NCBI RefSeq assembly: GCF_002836205.1
Contig: NZ_PJBE01000013.1
Location: 3,521,645 to 3,585,644 of the forward strand
Length of the DNA: 64,000 bases
Direction: 5' to 3'
Source: Shewanella sp. Choline-02u-19
GTDB lineage: Bacteria; Pseudomonadota; Gammaproteobacteria; Enterobacterales; Shewanellaceae
Position numbers and translations under genes: made by a program. The notes beneath the pieces are model-generated. The model was not told where the DNA came from and did no database searches. It saw nothing but the letters and a program-made list of their open reading frames with translations. Below are positions 9,762 to 18,897 of the stretch, piece after piece (the stretch's first letter is position 1; each line of letters starts with the position of its first letter).

Positions 9762-10230
9762 TTTAACCACCCTTGCCAGCCAAGACGTTGAGCAATTTAT
9801 CCCTCATCGGCAACCTATGGTGCTGATCAGTAATCTATTAGAGTATGAAGCTGATAATTTACTCACACAAACTAAGATAACGACAACCAGTCCCTATTTT
9901 GATGACAGCCTGCAGGGGGTGCCAAACTATGTTGGCATTGAATACATGGCGCAAAGCATTGCCGCTTTAGCAGGGGTTGAAGCGCATCTTAGGCAAGACA
10001 TCATCAGAGTGGGTTTTTTACTGGGAACGCGCAAACTGAACATGCATATTTCGCACTTTAAAGCGGGTGAAACCTACCAAACCCAAGTCACTCGACTGTA
10101 TCAAGAAGAGTCTGGCTTAGCGGTTTTTGACTGCAAAATTATACACAATGAACAGATAGTTGCCGAAGCAAATGTGAACGTTTTTCAGCCTCAAGACACT
10201 AAAAACTATATTGCCGAAGCGACTGGCTGA
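9754..10230 (+). CDS. 3-hydroxyacyl-ACP dehydratase, hotdog fold (ApeP-like)
   Basis: This 158-residue protein begins at ATG 9754, overlapping the ketosynthase by 8 bases; a longer frame from 9682 lies inside that gene. FabZ/FabA-like catalytic elements are visible: His in FIPHRQPMVL and the acid in GIEYMAQS. It dehydrates the 3-hydroxyacyl-ACP at each cycle, leaving the double bonds of the polyene because no enoyl reductase acts. About 100 bases separate it from the reductase gene. Confidence 0.88.
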   Translation: MFDLTTLASQDVEQFIPHRQPMVLISNLLEYEADNLLTQTKITTTSPYFDDSLQGVPNYVGIEYMAQSIAALAGVEAHLRQDIIRVGFLLGTRKLNMHISHFKAGETYQTQVTRLYQEESGLAVFDCKIIHNEQIVAEANVNVFQPQDTKNYIAEATG

Positions 10231-10332
10231 ACAATAAACATACTAAATTGAATTAAACATCATTGATAACGGCATTATCCCATTGAAACTTAAAGATAGT
10301 TTGCATAACAACGGAGCTGTTAGGGAGAAAAG

Positions 10333-11058
10333 ATGACTAAAAGAGTACTGATCACCGGTTCAAGCCGCGGAATAGGCAAAGCGATAGCATTAAAGCTGGC
10401 CGCTGCAGGCTTTGATATTGCAATGCATTATTATCAAAATATCGACGCCGCAAACGAAACGCAGCAAGCATTAGAGCAGCTGGGTGCGTCTGTATCTTGC
10501 CTTAAATTTGATATCGCCGACCGCGCAACCGTAAAGCAAGCCATTGAACAAGACATTGAACAGCACGGCGCCTATTACGGCGTGGTGTTAAACGCCGGCA
10601 TTAATTGCGATACCGCTTTCCCCGCTATGACAGAGTCAGAGTGGGACAGCGTGGTACACACTAATTTAGATGGTTTTTACAATGTAATTCATCCCACGGT
10701 AATGCCAATGGTACAAGCTAGACAAGGGGGTAGGATCATTACTATGGCCTCTGTTTCTGGTATTGCGGGCAACCGTGGGCAAGTCAATTACAGCGCTTCA
10801 AAGGCCGGGATCATCGGTGCCACCAAAGCATTATCACTTGAGCTAGCAAAACGCAAAATCACCGTCAACTGTATCGCTCCAGGATTAATTGAAACCGATA
10901 TGGTGGCTGATATCCCCAAAGAGATGGTCAATACTCTCGTCCCGATGCGACGTATGGGTAAAGCCTCAGAAATTGCAGGGTTGGCTAACTTTTTAATGTC
11001 TGAAGATGCCGCTTACATCACTCGCCAAGTGATCTCCGTTAATGGAGGCATGATATGA
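10333..11058 (+). CDS. 3-oxoacyl-ACP reductase, SDR family (FabG2/ApeQ-like)
   Basis: This 241-residue short-chain dehydrogenase has the NADP-binding GSSRGIGKAI motif at 8-17, the NAG segment (LNAGIN) and the catalytic S-Y-K set ending in YSASKAG. It reduces the 3-keto group in the APE elongation cycle. It has its own good ribosome binding site (GGGAGAAAAG before ATG) and overlaps the following ketosynthase by 4 bases. Confidence 0.92.
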   Translation: MTKRVLITGSSRGIGKAIALKLAAAGFDIAMHYYQNIDAANETQQALEQLGASVSCLKFDIADRATVKQAIEQDIEQHGAYYGVVLNAGINCDTAFPAMTESEWDSVVHTNLDGFYNVIHPTVMPMVQARQGGRIITMASVSGIAGNRGQVNYSASKAGIIGATKALSLELAKRKITVNCIAPGLIETDMVADIPKEMVNTLVPMRRMGKASEIAGLANFLMSEDAAYITRQVISVNGGMI

Positions 11059-12296
11059 ACCCGCTACCCCGCAGAGTCGTCATCACTGGCATCGGTGGGA
11101 TTTCAGCCCTAGGTCATGACTGGCAAACGATTGCGAGCAGTCTTAAAGCTAAGAAAAACTGTGTTGTTCGACTCGATGAGTGGGACAAATTTGAGGATCT
11201 AAATACTCGTTTAGCCGCGCCTATTACTGATTTTGAGAAACCCGCGCATTATTCTCGCAAAAAAATTCGCTCAATGGGCCGAGTCTCCATTATGGCAACA
11301 CGAGCCAGCGAACTGGCTTTAATGGATGCCAACCTGCTTGATGACCCTGTGGTGACATCGGGGGCGATGGGGATCGCTTACGGCTCATCCACCGGCAGTA
11401 CCGAACCCATTATCGCTTTTGGCGATATGCTGAAAACCGGGGATATGTCAGGCGTCACAGCGACCAGTTACATTAGGATGATGGCCCACACCACCGCGGT
11501 AAATGTTGGCGTTTTTTTTGGTTTAAAAGGACGAGTGCATACTACCAGTAGTGCTTGCACCTCCGGAAGCCAAGGAATTGGTTATGCTTATGAAGCCATA
11601 AAATATGGCCAACAAGACCTTATGCTTGCCGGTGGTGGTGAAGAGTTATGCCCAACTGCGGCCGTTGTGTTCGATACCCTTTTTGCCACCAGCACTCAAA
11701 ACGATACACCGTCACAAACGCCTAAGCCATTTGATAAGCAGCGTGATGGATTAGTGATTGGTGAAGGCGCTTGCACCTTAGTGCTTGAGGATCTCGAACA
11801 CGCCCAAGCCCGTGGCGTTAGAATCTATGCTGAAATCGTCGGTTTTGGTACCAACTCAGATGGCTTACATGTCACCCAGCCAAACGCAGGAACGATGGAA
11901 AAATCTATCCGACTCGCGCTTAAAGATGCTGCTATTGACGCCAGTAGTATCGGTTACGTCAATGCCCACGGCACGGCAACTGAACGTGGCGATATCGCCG
12001 AAACACAGGCGACCAACGCCGTGTTTGGCCCATCACAGCCGATTTCATCACTTAAAAGTTACACTGGCCACACCCTTGGCGCTTGCGGTGCACTTGAAGC
12101 TTGGGTCAGTATTCAGATGATGAACGAGGGCTGGTTTGCCCCCACACTGAACCTTACCGAGATTGATCCTGAATGTGCTCAGCTCGACTACATTCAGAAT
12201 GATATAAGGTTACTCGAGACTGATTATGTCATGAGTAACAACTTTGCCTTTGGTGGGATTAATACTTCACTGATTTTTAAGAAGTGGTCGACATAA
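11055..12296 (+). CDS. Beta-ketoacyl-ACP synthase II-like (ApeR-like)
   Basis: This 413-residue condensing enzyme carries an intact triad: Cys in TSSACTSGS, His in NAHGTATERGD and His in SYTGHTLGACG. It is the second ketosynthase of the KS-DH-KR-KS block and the last gene of the cluster. A hairpin follows the stop. In characterised APE systems one ketosynthase starts and others extend the chain; which job this one has cannot be told from sequence alone. Confidence 0.9.
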   Translation: MNPLPRRVVITGIGGISALGHDWQTIASSLKAKKNCVVRLDEWDKFEDLNTRLAAPITDFEKPAHYSRKKIRSMGRVSIMATRASELALMDANLLDDPVVTSGAMGIAYGSSTGSTEPIIAFGDMLKTGDMSGVTATSYIRMMAHTTAVNVGVFFGLKGRVHTTSSACTSGSQGIGYAYEAIKYGQQDLMLAGGGEELCPTAAVVFDTLFATSTQNDTPSQTPKPFDKQRDGLVIGEGACTLVLEDLEHAQARGVRIYAEIVGFGTNSDGLHVTQPNAGTMEKSIRLALKDAAIDASSIGYVNAHGTATERGDIAETQATNAVFGPSQPISSLKSYTGHTLGACGALEAWVSIQMMNEGWFAPTLNLTEIDPECAQLDYIQNDIRLLETDYVMSNNFAFGGINTSLIFKKWST

Positions 12297-12330
12297 CCCC
12301 TTTATAAATAGCTCCTTTTGGGAGCAGGGT
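12293..12330 (+). terminator. Hairpin after the APE cluster
   Basis: The stem GCTCC/GGAGC lies within a looser outer pairing of AACCC with GGGTT, directly after the last APE stop codon. There is no clear T run, so intrinsic termination is only probable. Confidence 0.4.
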
Positions 12331-12456
12331 TAGTTAGCATAATCTTTATATCAGTAACCTTGAATGGTGGATTAGGAAAATCTTATTGAAATAAATCTAA
12401 TAAACGGTTTTAATAGGTGTCACTAATATATAAATTGCTATGTGAAAGGAGAGTCC

Positions 12457-12783
12457 ATGTCTGAACCTATACTTTCGACGCTGTCTAGCTGTCAGCCAGG
12501 AGATAAGTGTTGGCAGCTTATCGAACAAGGCGCCACTGTTATTGATGTTCGTAGTCCTCAAGAGTTCGCTGACGGCCATCTGCCAAACGCGATCAATGTG
12601 CCGCTGGATGCCTTGGCGGCATGGGTAGTCCGTATCAACAACCCACAACAAATGTTTCTACTCTACTGCGGCGCGGGTATCCGAGCGCAAAAGGGCTGCG
12701 ATATACTTAACGCCAGCGGTTTAGCCAGTGTGGTTAATGCTGGCGCCCTTAAAGATCTATTGGCTTGTAAGCCGCAGGGCTAG
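12457..12783 (+). CDS. Rhodanese-like domain protein (single domain)
   Basis: This 108-residue protein is a single rhodanese domain: IDVRSPQEFADGHLPNAINVPL at 31-52 and an active-site loop with catalytic Cys in LYCGAGIRA. ATG 12457 is chosen over GTG 12442 because AAAGGAGAG lies just upstream of it. No secretion signal is apparent, so it should be cytoplasmic. It could move sulfane sulfur (GlpE/PspE-like), but the substrate is unknown. It stands alone between the APE cluster and azoR and is followed by a terminator. Confidence 0.88.
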   Translation: MSEPILSTLSSCQPGDKCWQLIEQGATVIDVRSPQEFADGHLPNAINVPLDALAAWVVRINNPQQMFLLYCGAGIRAQKGCDILNASGLASVVNAGALKDLLACKPQG

Positions 12784-12800
12784 CATCACTTAGCAACAAA

Positions 12801-12826
12801 AAGGTCGCTAATGTTAGCGGCCTTTT
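12801..12826. terminator. Bidirectional rho-independent terminator
   Basis: An 11-bp stem (AAGGTCGCTAA with one wobble) closed by a 2-base turn and followed by CCTTTT. It lies between the rhodanese gene and the convergent azoR gene and can serve both. Confidence 0.75.
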
Positions 12827-12847
12827 CAGTTATTCAGTGGAAAGTCA

Positions 12848-13441
12848 TTAAGCACCTATCAATGCCAGTTCTTGTTTTGCTTGGGCTAATCCTTGCTCTT
12901 TTGCTTCAGGCCCCATAGCCAATGCTTCGCTATAAACAAATTCGACGTCATCAATGCCGATAAAACCCAGTACCGTCTTAAGGTAAGGTACAACATGATC
13001 TGCTGCGGTATTTTTGTGCACGCCGCCTCGAGTGCTAATAACGATAGCCTGCTTGCCCTTAATTAACCCTACTGGGCCATTTTCGCCATAGGTAAAAGTC
13101 ACTCCAGCACGTGCAACAAGATCGATCCAATTTTTAAGCTGAGTCGGTATAGAGAAATTGTACATTGGCGCAGCAATCACTATGGTGTCGTGTTCTTTCA
13201 ACTCTTGAATTAAGGTATTCGACAGTGCGATAGCATCTTGTTGACGTTGCGATAAATCATCACTACCTTGCATACCCGACGCAATTTCACCGTCTAAAAC
13301 AGGAATAGGCTCTGCTGCAAGATCGCGGATAGTGAGCAGCTTTCCTTGTGCTAAAAACTGCTGGCTTAGATGCTCTATTAATTGAGCTGATTGAGAATAG
13401 CCACCTAAGATACTTGATTTCAATACTAGAACTTTCGACAT
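12848..13441 (-). CDS. azoR: FMN-dependent NADH-azoreductase
   Basis: This 197-residue flavodoxin-fold quinone/azo reductase has the FMN-binding motif APMYNFSIPTQLKNWIDLVAR and the GG-V motif STRGGVHKN typical of AzoR/AcpD. The start at 13441 is supported by GGAG 8 bases upstream; a frame extending 4 codons further would begin inside that site. It reduces quinones and azo compounds at the expense of NADH and is usually part of electrophile or thiol stress defence. It is transcribed alone, convergent with the rhodanese gene. Confidence 0.93.
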   Translation of the reverse strand: MSKVLVLKSSILGGYSQSAQLIEHLSQQFLAQGKLLTIRDLAAEPIPVLDGEIASGMQGSDDLSQRQQDAIALSNTLIQELKEHDTIVIAAPMYNFSIPTQLKNWIDLVARAGVTFTYGENGPVGLIKGKQAIVISTRGGVHKNTAADHVVPYLKTVLGFIGIDDVEFVYSEALAMGPEAKEQGLAQAKQELALIGA

Positions 13442-13835
13442 AACGTACTCCATATAATGATGATCAAGCTAAGATGAATTTAACTGCTCAATCGAATGAC
13501 GTCAGTGTAGAGTGCAATAAAAGACAAAAATAGCGGATAAAACTCCGCTTACTGTTCGATTAAATCGAAAGAACTCACCACTCGTCTCTACAATCAAACC
13601 GTCATACACTCCAATTCGATATTCATCACTACATTTTAATGCCAGTAAAACATTCGAAATTATAAATAAATTTTTAAAATAATGAATAAGACTAATACTC
13701 TATTAAAACAGATAAATAGTTTAAATATTATTCAGCAAGTGAATTGGATTATAGAGAGAGATGTAATAAAAATGTGATCGTTGTTTTTAGAAAGCCCGTA
13801 TAGCGAATGGAACCCAACTCAAGAAGGGAAATCCA
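13442..13835. other. AT-rich divergent intergenic region (azoR / DUF4397 gene)
   Basis: 394 bases without a credible gene. It must hold the promoters for azoR (leftward) and the DUF4397 lipoprotein (rightward). I found no convincing operator, RNA gene or repeat. Confidence 0.6.
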
Positions 13836-15209
13836 ATGCAACGTTTACATACTAGCGCCTTACTTATTGCAACACTCGCCTTAACCGCTTGCGGCAGTGA
13901 CGATGACAATGACAATATCGCAGTCGTTTTACCTGAACCTGCAGCTTCATCACAAATTCGTGTCATTCATGCCAGTGCCGATGCACCCATGGTCAACATA
14001 TTAGCCAACGGTAACGCATTACTCACCGATGTTGATTATGCTCAATCCTCAGGATTACTGCAGGTCAGCTCAGCTGAATACGATATCAGTGTCGATGCCC
14101 AATTACCTGGCGACGAAACACAAACTGTTTTTACTGCATTCTTGGATGCAGAAGCGGATATGGAATACACCGCGGTCGCAGTCGGTAGCGTCGCAGACAA
14201 CAGCTTAGATCTTGCCCTTATTGAAAATCCTACAGCCGATATTGCGGCTGATTATGCCCGAGTACAAGTGTTGCATGGCACTGTAGGTGTTGGCGAAGTT
14301 GACGTCTACGTCACTGCTGTCGATGCCGATATCAGCATGATGTCGCCCACGCTATCGCTAGATTATATGGCTTACACCGCCCAAATTGAGCTCGCCGCTG
14401 GTGACTATCAAATTCGTATCACAGTCGCCGATCAAAAAGCAGTGGTATATGACTCAGGTACTGTTGCTTTAATGGCACTAAATGACTATTTCCTCACTGC
14501 GGTCACCAATGTGTGGAGCGGTTCATCACCCGTGGCACTGCTGGCAGCGCTTCCTGAAGGGCAAGTATTAATACAGGATAAAGATGCCGGAGCAGGCCTC
14601 AGAGTTATCCACGCGGTCGCAGATGCGCCTGCTGTCGATGTGTTTCTAGATGAGGGGACAACACCTGCGGTTGCTATGCTCACATTCAAGCAAGTAACTC
14701 CCTTCTTGAACGTACCCGAAGGGGACCACACTGTTACCGTGGCAGCTAATAGCGATAATAGTGTCGTTGTCATCGACATGGCAGCTGTGACCTTAGATCA
14801 AGGTATGAGTTACTCGGCACTTGCTGTTGGCTCACTCACAGAGAATGACATTATGCCGTGGGTATTGATGGATAGCCCTCGACGTATAGCAACGGCAGCA
14901 AAGCTCAATATTGCCCATGCTTCTTACTCTGCAGGTAATGTTGATATCTACTTAACTGCGACTGATGATATCAGCGATGCAACTCCCGCATTGAGCGATG
15001 TGCCCTTTATGGCAGCCTCTGGTGCACTGTCCATTACAGCGGGTGACTATGTTGTTAGCGTGACACCACACGACAGCAAAACCGTTGCAATCGGTCCACT
15101 AGCGGTATCCTTAATGGCAGGCGGTATTTATAGCGTCGCGGCAGTTGATAATATCGGCGGCGGAACACCACTTGGCGTGATTTTAATGGATGATTTCACC
15201 GCTAAATAG
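13836..15209 (+). CDS. Lipoprotein with four DUF4397-type repeats
   Basis: This 457-residue exported lipoprotein has the lipobox LTAC at residues 16-19 followed by an Asp-rich linker. Four related units begin near residues 41, 143, 254 and 353, each opening with a strand like RVIHASADAP or NIAHASYSAG followed by a V-[DN]-[IV] strand and a G-[DE]-[YH] turn. These are DUF4397 beta-sandwich modules. The ribosome binding site AAGAAGGGA is strong. The role is unknown; the acidic, repeat-built form suggests a surface or periplasmic binding protein. A terminator follows. Confidence 0.85.
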   Translation: MQRLHTSALLIATLALTACGSDDDNDNIAVVLPEPAASSQIRVIHASADAPMVNILANGNALLTDVDYAQSSGLLQVSSAEYDISVDAQLPGDETQTVFTAFLDAEADMEYTAVAVGSVADNSLDLALIENPTADIAADYARVQVLHGTVGVGEVDVYVTAVDADISMMSPTLSLDYMAYTAQIELAAGDYQIRITVADQKAVVYDSGTVALMALNDYFLTAVTNVWSGSSPVALLAALPEGQVLIQDKDAGAGLRVIHAVADAPAVDVFLDEGTTPAVAMLTFKQVTPFLNVPEGDHTVTVAANSDNSVVVIDMAAVTLDQGMSYSALAVGSLTENDIMPWVLMDSPRRIATAAKLNIAHASYSAGNVDIYLTATDDISDATPALSDVPFMAASGALSITAGDYVVSVTPHDSKTVAIGPLAVSLMAGGIYSVAAVDNIGGGTPLGVILMDDFTAK

Positions 15210-15227
15210 ATGACTATAACCAAACTT

Positions 15228-15256
15228 AAGCGACTTAACTCAGTTGAGTCGCTTTT
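15228..15256 (+). terminator. Rho-independent terminator after the DUF4397 gene
   Basis: AAGCGACT pairs with AGTCGCTT, with a further inner AACT/AGTT pairing, followed by TTTT. It can also serve the convergent thioesterase gene. Confidence 0.8.
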
Positions 15257-15286
15257 CTATTTAATCTGAATGTCTCAACAACAAAA

Positions 15287-15751
15287 TTATAAATTTTTGG
15301 TGGGTAAACTCACAAATATAGCGTCAAAATTAGCACATAATTTATCGCCACAATATAACTCTATAGTTAAAGGAACTCGTGCCCGTTTACCTCGCTGCAA
15401 CACAGATAGATCCGCACCAGCCCAATGGGTTCTAGCAACAGGGGCCTCGTTTATTGGTGCAATATAACGAATATGTGCATCGGCCAGCACGATATCGCCT
15501 TCAACACCGCCAAGGTGTTGCTGCAACCACATCATCCCCCAACCAGTTAATGCCATTAGGGTATAAATACTGCCCGCAAACATTGTTTGATGAAGATTGA
15601 TGTTCGGCTCTAATGGCGCTGTAACGCTAAAGCTATCGGCGTTAAACTCAATTGGCGTCACATGCATAAACTCGCTAACGGGTATGGTTCGATACCAAGT
15701 CTGTTGTAGTTGTTTTAGTAATGCCGTTTCATCCATCGGTTTTGATGTCAT
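15287..15751 (-). CDS. YiiD C-terminal-type hotdog thioesterase
   Basis: This 154-residue protein matches the thioesterase half of E. coli YiiD/FabY without the acetyltransferase half. The hotdog helix carries NLHQTMFAGSIYTLMALTGW at about 51-70. It may act on acyl-ACP or acyl-CoA. It begins 6 bases downstream of dtd and is probably cotranscribed with it, an arrangement I would expect in Shewanella and relatives. Confidence 0.85.
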   Translation of the reverse strand: MTSKPMDETALLKQLQQTWYRTIPVSEFMHVTPIEFNADSFSVTAPLEPNINLHQTMFAGSIYTLMALTGWGMMWLQQHLGGVEGDIVLADAHIRYIAPINEAPVARTHWAGADLSVLQRGKRARVPLTIELYCGDKLCANFDAIFVSLPTKNL

Positions 15752-15757
15752 GACAAA

Positions 15758-16195
15758 CTAAACCTGTAGATTAAACGTCACCGGGCCATCATTAACTAAT
15801 GAGACTTTCATATCGGCGGCAAATTCCCCCGTTTGAGTATTGACCCCTTTCGACTGACAGAAATCAACAAAGGCTTGATACAGTTCACGCGCTTGATCTG
15901 GCGTACCAGCACCTGAGAAACTGGGACGTAAACCACGGCCAGTATCCGCAGCCAGTGTAAACTGTGAAACCACCAGTAAACTACCGCCCGCCTGCTCTAG
16001 ATTCAGGTTCATCTTGCCATTTTCATCAGAGAACACGCGGTAACTCATTACCTTAGTAGCCAATTTTTTCATTTTTGCCACATCATCTTCTCGCTCGACA
16101 CCTAGCAAAACCAACAGGCCTTTATCTATCTCTCCAATGGTCACACCATCAACGACTACATTTGCTTCGCTCACACGTTGAATCAGGGCTATCAC
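15758..16195 (-). CDS. dtd: D-aminoacyl-tRNA deacylase
   Basis: This 145-residue protein has the exact family length and both signature motifs: SQFTLAAD near residues 77-84 and the C-terminal NDGPVTF, whose GP is the cross-subunit selectivity loop. It hydrolyses D-amino acids (and glycine mischarged on tRNA-Ala) from tRNAs as a homodimer in the cytoplasm. It is separated from the upstream lipoprotein gene by a terminator, so it has its own promoter and leads the dtd-thioesterase pair. Confidence 0.97.
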   Translation of the reverse strand: MIALIQRVSEANVVVDGVTIGEIDKGLLVLLGVEREDDVAKMKKLATKVMSYRVFSDENGKMNLNLEQAGGSLLVVSQFTLAADTGRGLRPSFSGAGTPDQARELYQAFVDFCQSKGVNTQTGEFAADMKVSLVNDGPVTFNLQV

Positions 16196-16221
16196 GTAAA
16201 AACTCTCCGACTTAAAAAGCT

Positions 16222-16266
16222 AAAAAAAAGCGCCTAGCTTACTCATGTAAGTCATAGGCGATTTTC
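16222..16266 (-). terminator. Rho-independent terminator (leftward) after the lipoprotein gene
   Basis: Read on the minus strand, an interrupted stem (CGCCTA/TAGGCG with inner CTTAC/GTAAG) is followed by a run of T residues. It ends the peptidase-lipoprotein transcript before dtd. Confidence 0.75.
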
Positions 16267-16280
16267 TGTAGCGGGTAAAC

Positions 16281-16850
16281 TTACATTGATTTAATCTGTT
16301 GCATCACAGGGATTGGCTTAATAACATCTTCTGAGCCTTCAGGCAGCGATTTACCGACCTGACGCAAGCCTTCATCGGTCCAAAGTAAAAAGCGACGGAT
16401 CTCTTCCATACTAATGGTATCAACAAATGTTGCGGCGCCTTGCACTTGAATCACAGCACCTCGTTCTCTAACTACAAACTTTGCAAAGTTGAGTTTCTGG
16501 TTCAGTGTACCAATCATGATCATCATCTCTTTGCTGCCCACATACTTAGGGTGGATAGCATAAAAGCGGTTCATTAAAATTCGGTCGATACCTTCAGGGT
16601 TAATACTTGGCTGCAGGATAAACTGACTATTATCAAAATTTACCGCCACGCCATTAGGCCCTGCTTTAGTCGCTAAGTAGTTTTTACTGAGCAATGCTTC
16701 TAAAAGTTTTGTTGAAGCTTGTTCATTCGTCATCCCACCTAAAGTCACACTATCAGGGGTTTTAGTCGTTACTTCAACGTCAGTGTTGTTCTCTGTTGCA
16801 GCACAAGCACTAAGGCTCATGACCAAGCCTGCTACTAATAATTTTTTCAT
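16281..16850 (-). CDS. Hypothetical lipoprotein
   Basis: This 189-residue protein has a signal peptide with lipobox SLSAC (Cys16), so it should be membrane-anchored in the periplasm. I do not recognise a family. The mature part is mixed alpha/beta with no catalytic motif visible. Its ATG overlaps the stop of the upstream peptidase gene by 4 bases, so the two are translated from one message; this pairing is the only functional clue. Confidence 0.75.
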   Translation of the reverse strand: MKKLLVAGLVMSLSACAATENNTDVEVTTKTPDSVTLGGMTNEQASTKLLEALLSKNYLATKAGPNGVAVNFDNSQFILQPSINPEGIDRILMNRFYAIHPKYVGSKEMMIMIGTLNQKLNFAKFVVRERGAVIQVQGAATFVDTISMEEIRRFLLWTDEGLRQVGKSLPEGSEDVIKPIPVMQQIKSM

Positions 16851-17803
16851 TGGATACGAATTCCTTTATTTATTTTTAGGGCCATTTCCCTTACGGCACT
16901 CACGATTGCATTCGCCATTTTGACGTCCGCCAATGCATGATAACCGCCGTTAACTTCCATCACCTTTATCTGATGATTTGCTTTATCTTGCAAAAAACCA
17001 TGTACAAAACCGCTTGGACAAACCCTGTCTAGCTCTCCCTGAATAATGAGCGTTTCCGCTTGAATATCCATCACAGTGGCAGACAACAGCTCAAAGGCAC
17101 CGAAGTAATTATGGGTCACATAATAAAGCTCGATGCTTGCTAATGCCTGACTGAGAATGACATTTTCACCCACTTGCAAACAACCAGGGTAGGCCAAAGC
17201 CAGCTCCCAGTTTAACCAGCACCTCACAAAATGTTGACGAATGCTTGTAGAATCATTGTCGAAACCCTCTCGGTAACATGAAAATAATCCATCGAGTTGA
17301 TTACCCGGTACCGCTGCCACACTAAAGGCCAAATGCTCAGATGGAAATAAGCGAGCGGCCCCCTGTTGACCATACAACCATTGAATGCTTTCCTCGCTAG
17401 GAATAAAGGCGCCCCACAGCACTTGTTTGGTCACTCGGTTTGGATAAAACCCAGCGTACAATAGCGCCAATGTTGCGCCAAATGAGCCACCCGCTAGCGC
17501 CCACTTAGCAATACCTAACCACTTTCTAACCTGTTCAATATCAGTGAGTAAATGATTAACACTGTTGTGCTCAAGTCCTCCTCTAGGTCGCGATCGCCCC
17601 GCCCCTCTTTGATCCATCATAATCACGTGGTAAACCGAAAGGTCGAACAATCCTAACTCATCAAATGAGCAGCCAGCCCCTGGACCACCATGTAAATACA
17701 GCAACGGAATACCATCAAGATTACCGTATTGGCTTATATATAATTCATGCTCATCACCGACCGCTAACCAGTCACGCGCTATCAACGTCTGCAGCCTTAG
17801 CAT
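16847..17803 (-). CDS. Proline iminopeptidase-like alpha/beta hydrolase (S33 family)
   Basis: The start is placed at ATG 17803 (318 residues), because the protein then begins just before a typical S33 N-terminus; a longer frame to 17851 overlaps yihY further. Visible elements: the oxyanion loop LHGGPGAG, the MDQRGAGRSRP motif, the nucleophile elbow GGSFGATLAL (family norm GGSWG), and C-terminal candidates for the Asp (GELDRVCP) and His (GGYHALAD). It probably removes N-terminal proline from peptides. It overlaps the end of yihY by about 30 bases. Confidence 0.85.
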   Translation of the reverse strand: MLRLQTLIARDWLAVGDEHELYISQYGNLDGIPLLYLHGGPGAGCSFDELGLFDLSVYHVIMMDQRGAGRSRPRGGLEHNSVNHLLTDIEQVRKWLGIAKWALAGGSFGATLALLYAGFYPNRVTKQVLWGAFIPSEESIQWLYGQQGAARLFPSEHLAFSVAAVPGNQLDGLFSCYREGFDNDSTSIRQHFVRCWLNWELALAYPGCLQVGENVILSQALASIELYYVTHNYFGAFELLSATVMDIQAETLIIQGELDRVCPSGFVHGFLQDKANHQIKVMEVNGGYHALADVKMANAIVSAVREMALKINKGIRIQ

Positions 17804-18776
17804 TGTCTTTAAGCCCCTCTTTAGATGTCGATTTAAGCTTGTCAGCATCAACAGGGCTGCTATCGGTAGCCGGCACTGGTGTCTCTATTTCGCCGCGATT
17901 TTCTAATAATAGCGCCGTCCTAGCCAGGTGTCGTTCGCGTAAATATTCCGGCAACGCGGCGGTTATCTCAGCGCCAACCAATACGATAACCCACGAGACA
18001 TACACCCAAACAAATAAAATAGGGATCACCGCTAATGCGCCGTAAATAGCCTCGTAGCTCGGGAATTGAGTTACATAAAATGCAAAGCCTTTCTTGCCCA
18101 GTTCAAACAGCATCGCGGCGACAATGGCACCCAGTAATGCATGGAAAAACTTAACTTTCTTATTCGGCACCACCATATAAAGTAGCAAAAAAGCAGCCAC
18201 CGAAAATATCATTGGCAATCGCTCAATAATCAGCGGCACCACGCCCGACAATTCAGAGTCATTAAATAGCTGAAGTGACACAAGATAGGAGCTAGCCACC
18301 AAGCTTGCCCCTACCAAAACAGGCCCCAACGTCAGTACCATCCAGTACATCGAAAACGACACCGCAACTTGACGTTTTTCTTTGGTACGCCAAATACTGT
18401 TAAGTGACTTATCAATTGCAGAGATGAGCATTAATGCAACTACCACAAGGGCTGCGATACCAACAGTGGTACCTTTAGAGGCGTTGGCCACAAATTCATT
18501 AATATAAATCTGTACCGTATCGCCAGCAGCAGGTAAGAAATTGTCATACACAAACCCCTCCAACTGCTCGCGAATACCGGCAAAGACTGGAAAAGCCGAC
18601 AGCATAGAAAACATGACGGCCACAATCGGTACTAACGAGAGTAACGTTACGTAGGCTAAGTGCCCCGCTTTAATATTGACTTGATCTTCTTTAAAGCGGC
18701 GCAGCAAATGTAAAAAAAATGCCCAAATACTCCACAAAAAAGACCGAAATTGATTCACTGCTATCTTATTTTTCAC
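17772..18776 (-). CDS. yihY: YihY family inner membrane protein (BrkB-like)
   Basis: This 334-residue protein has the YihY/UPF0761 profile: the early motif AGHLAYVTLLSLVPIVAVMFSML and six transmembrane segments, ending with a charged cytoplasmic tail of about 50 residues. It starts at GTG 18776 with AAGAG upstream. It was once called ribonuclease BN in error; the role is still unclear. It heads a leftward cluster followed by the peptidase and lipoprotein genes. Confidence 0.9.
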   Translation of the reverse strand: MKNKIAVNQFRSFLWSIWAFFLHLLRRFKEDQVNIKAGHLAYVTLLSLVPIVAVMFSMLSAFPVFAGIREQLEGFVYDNFLPAAGDTVQIYINEFVANASKGTTVGIAALVVVALMLISAIDKSLNSIWRTKEKRQVAVSFSMYWMVLTLGPVLVGASLVASSYLVSLQLFNDSELSGVVPLIIERLPMIFSVAAFLLLYMVVPNKKVKFFHALLGAIVAAMLFELGKKGFAFYVTQFPSYEAIYGALAVIPILFVWVYVSWVIVLVGAEITAALPEYLRERHLARTALLLENRGEIETPVPATDSSPVDADKLKSTSKEGLKDNAKAADVDSA

Positions 18777-18897
18777 TTGTCACTCTTGATTCTGTTAAAG
18801 TTGTACCGAATATGTACAACGATAAATGATTTGTTTAAATCTATATTGGTACAATAAAGCTTATAACCTTCTCTTTACAAGTATAAGGATCGAATTG

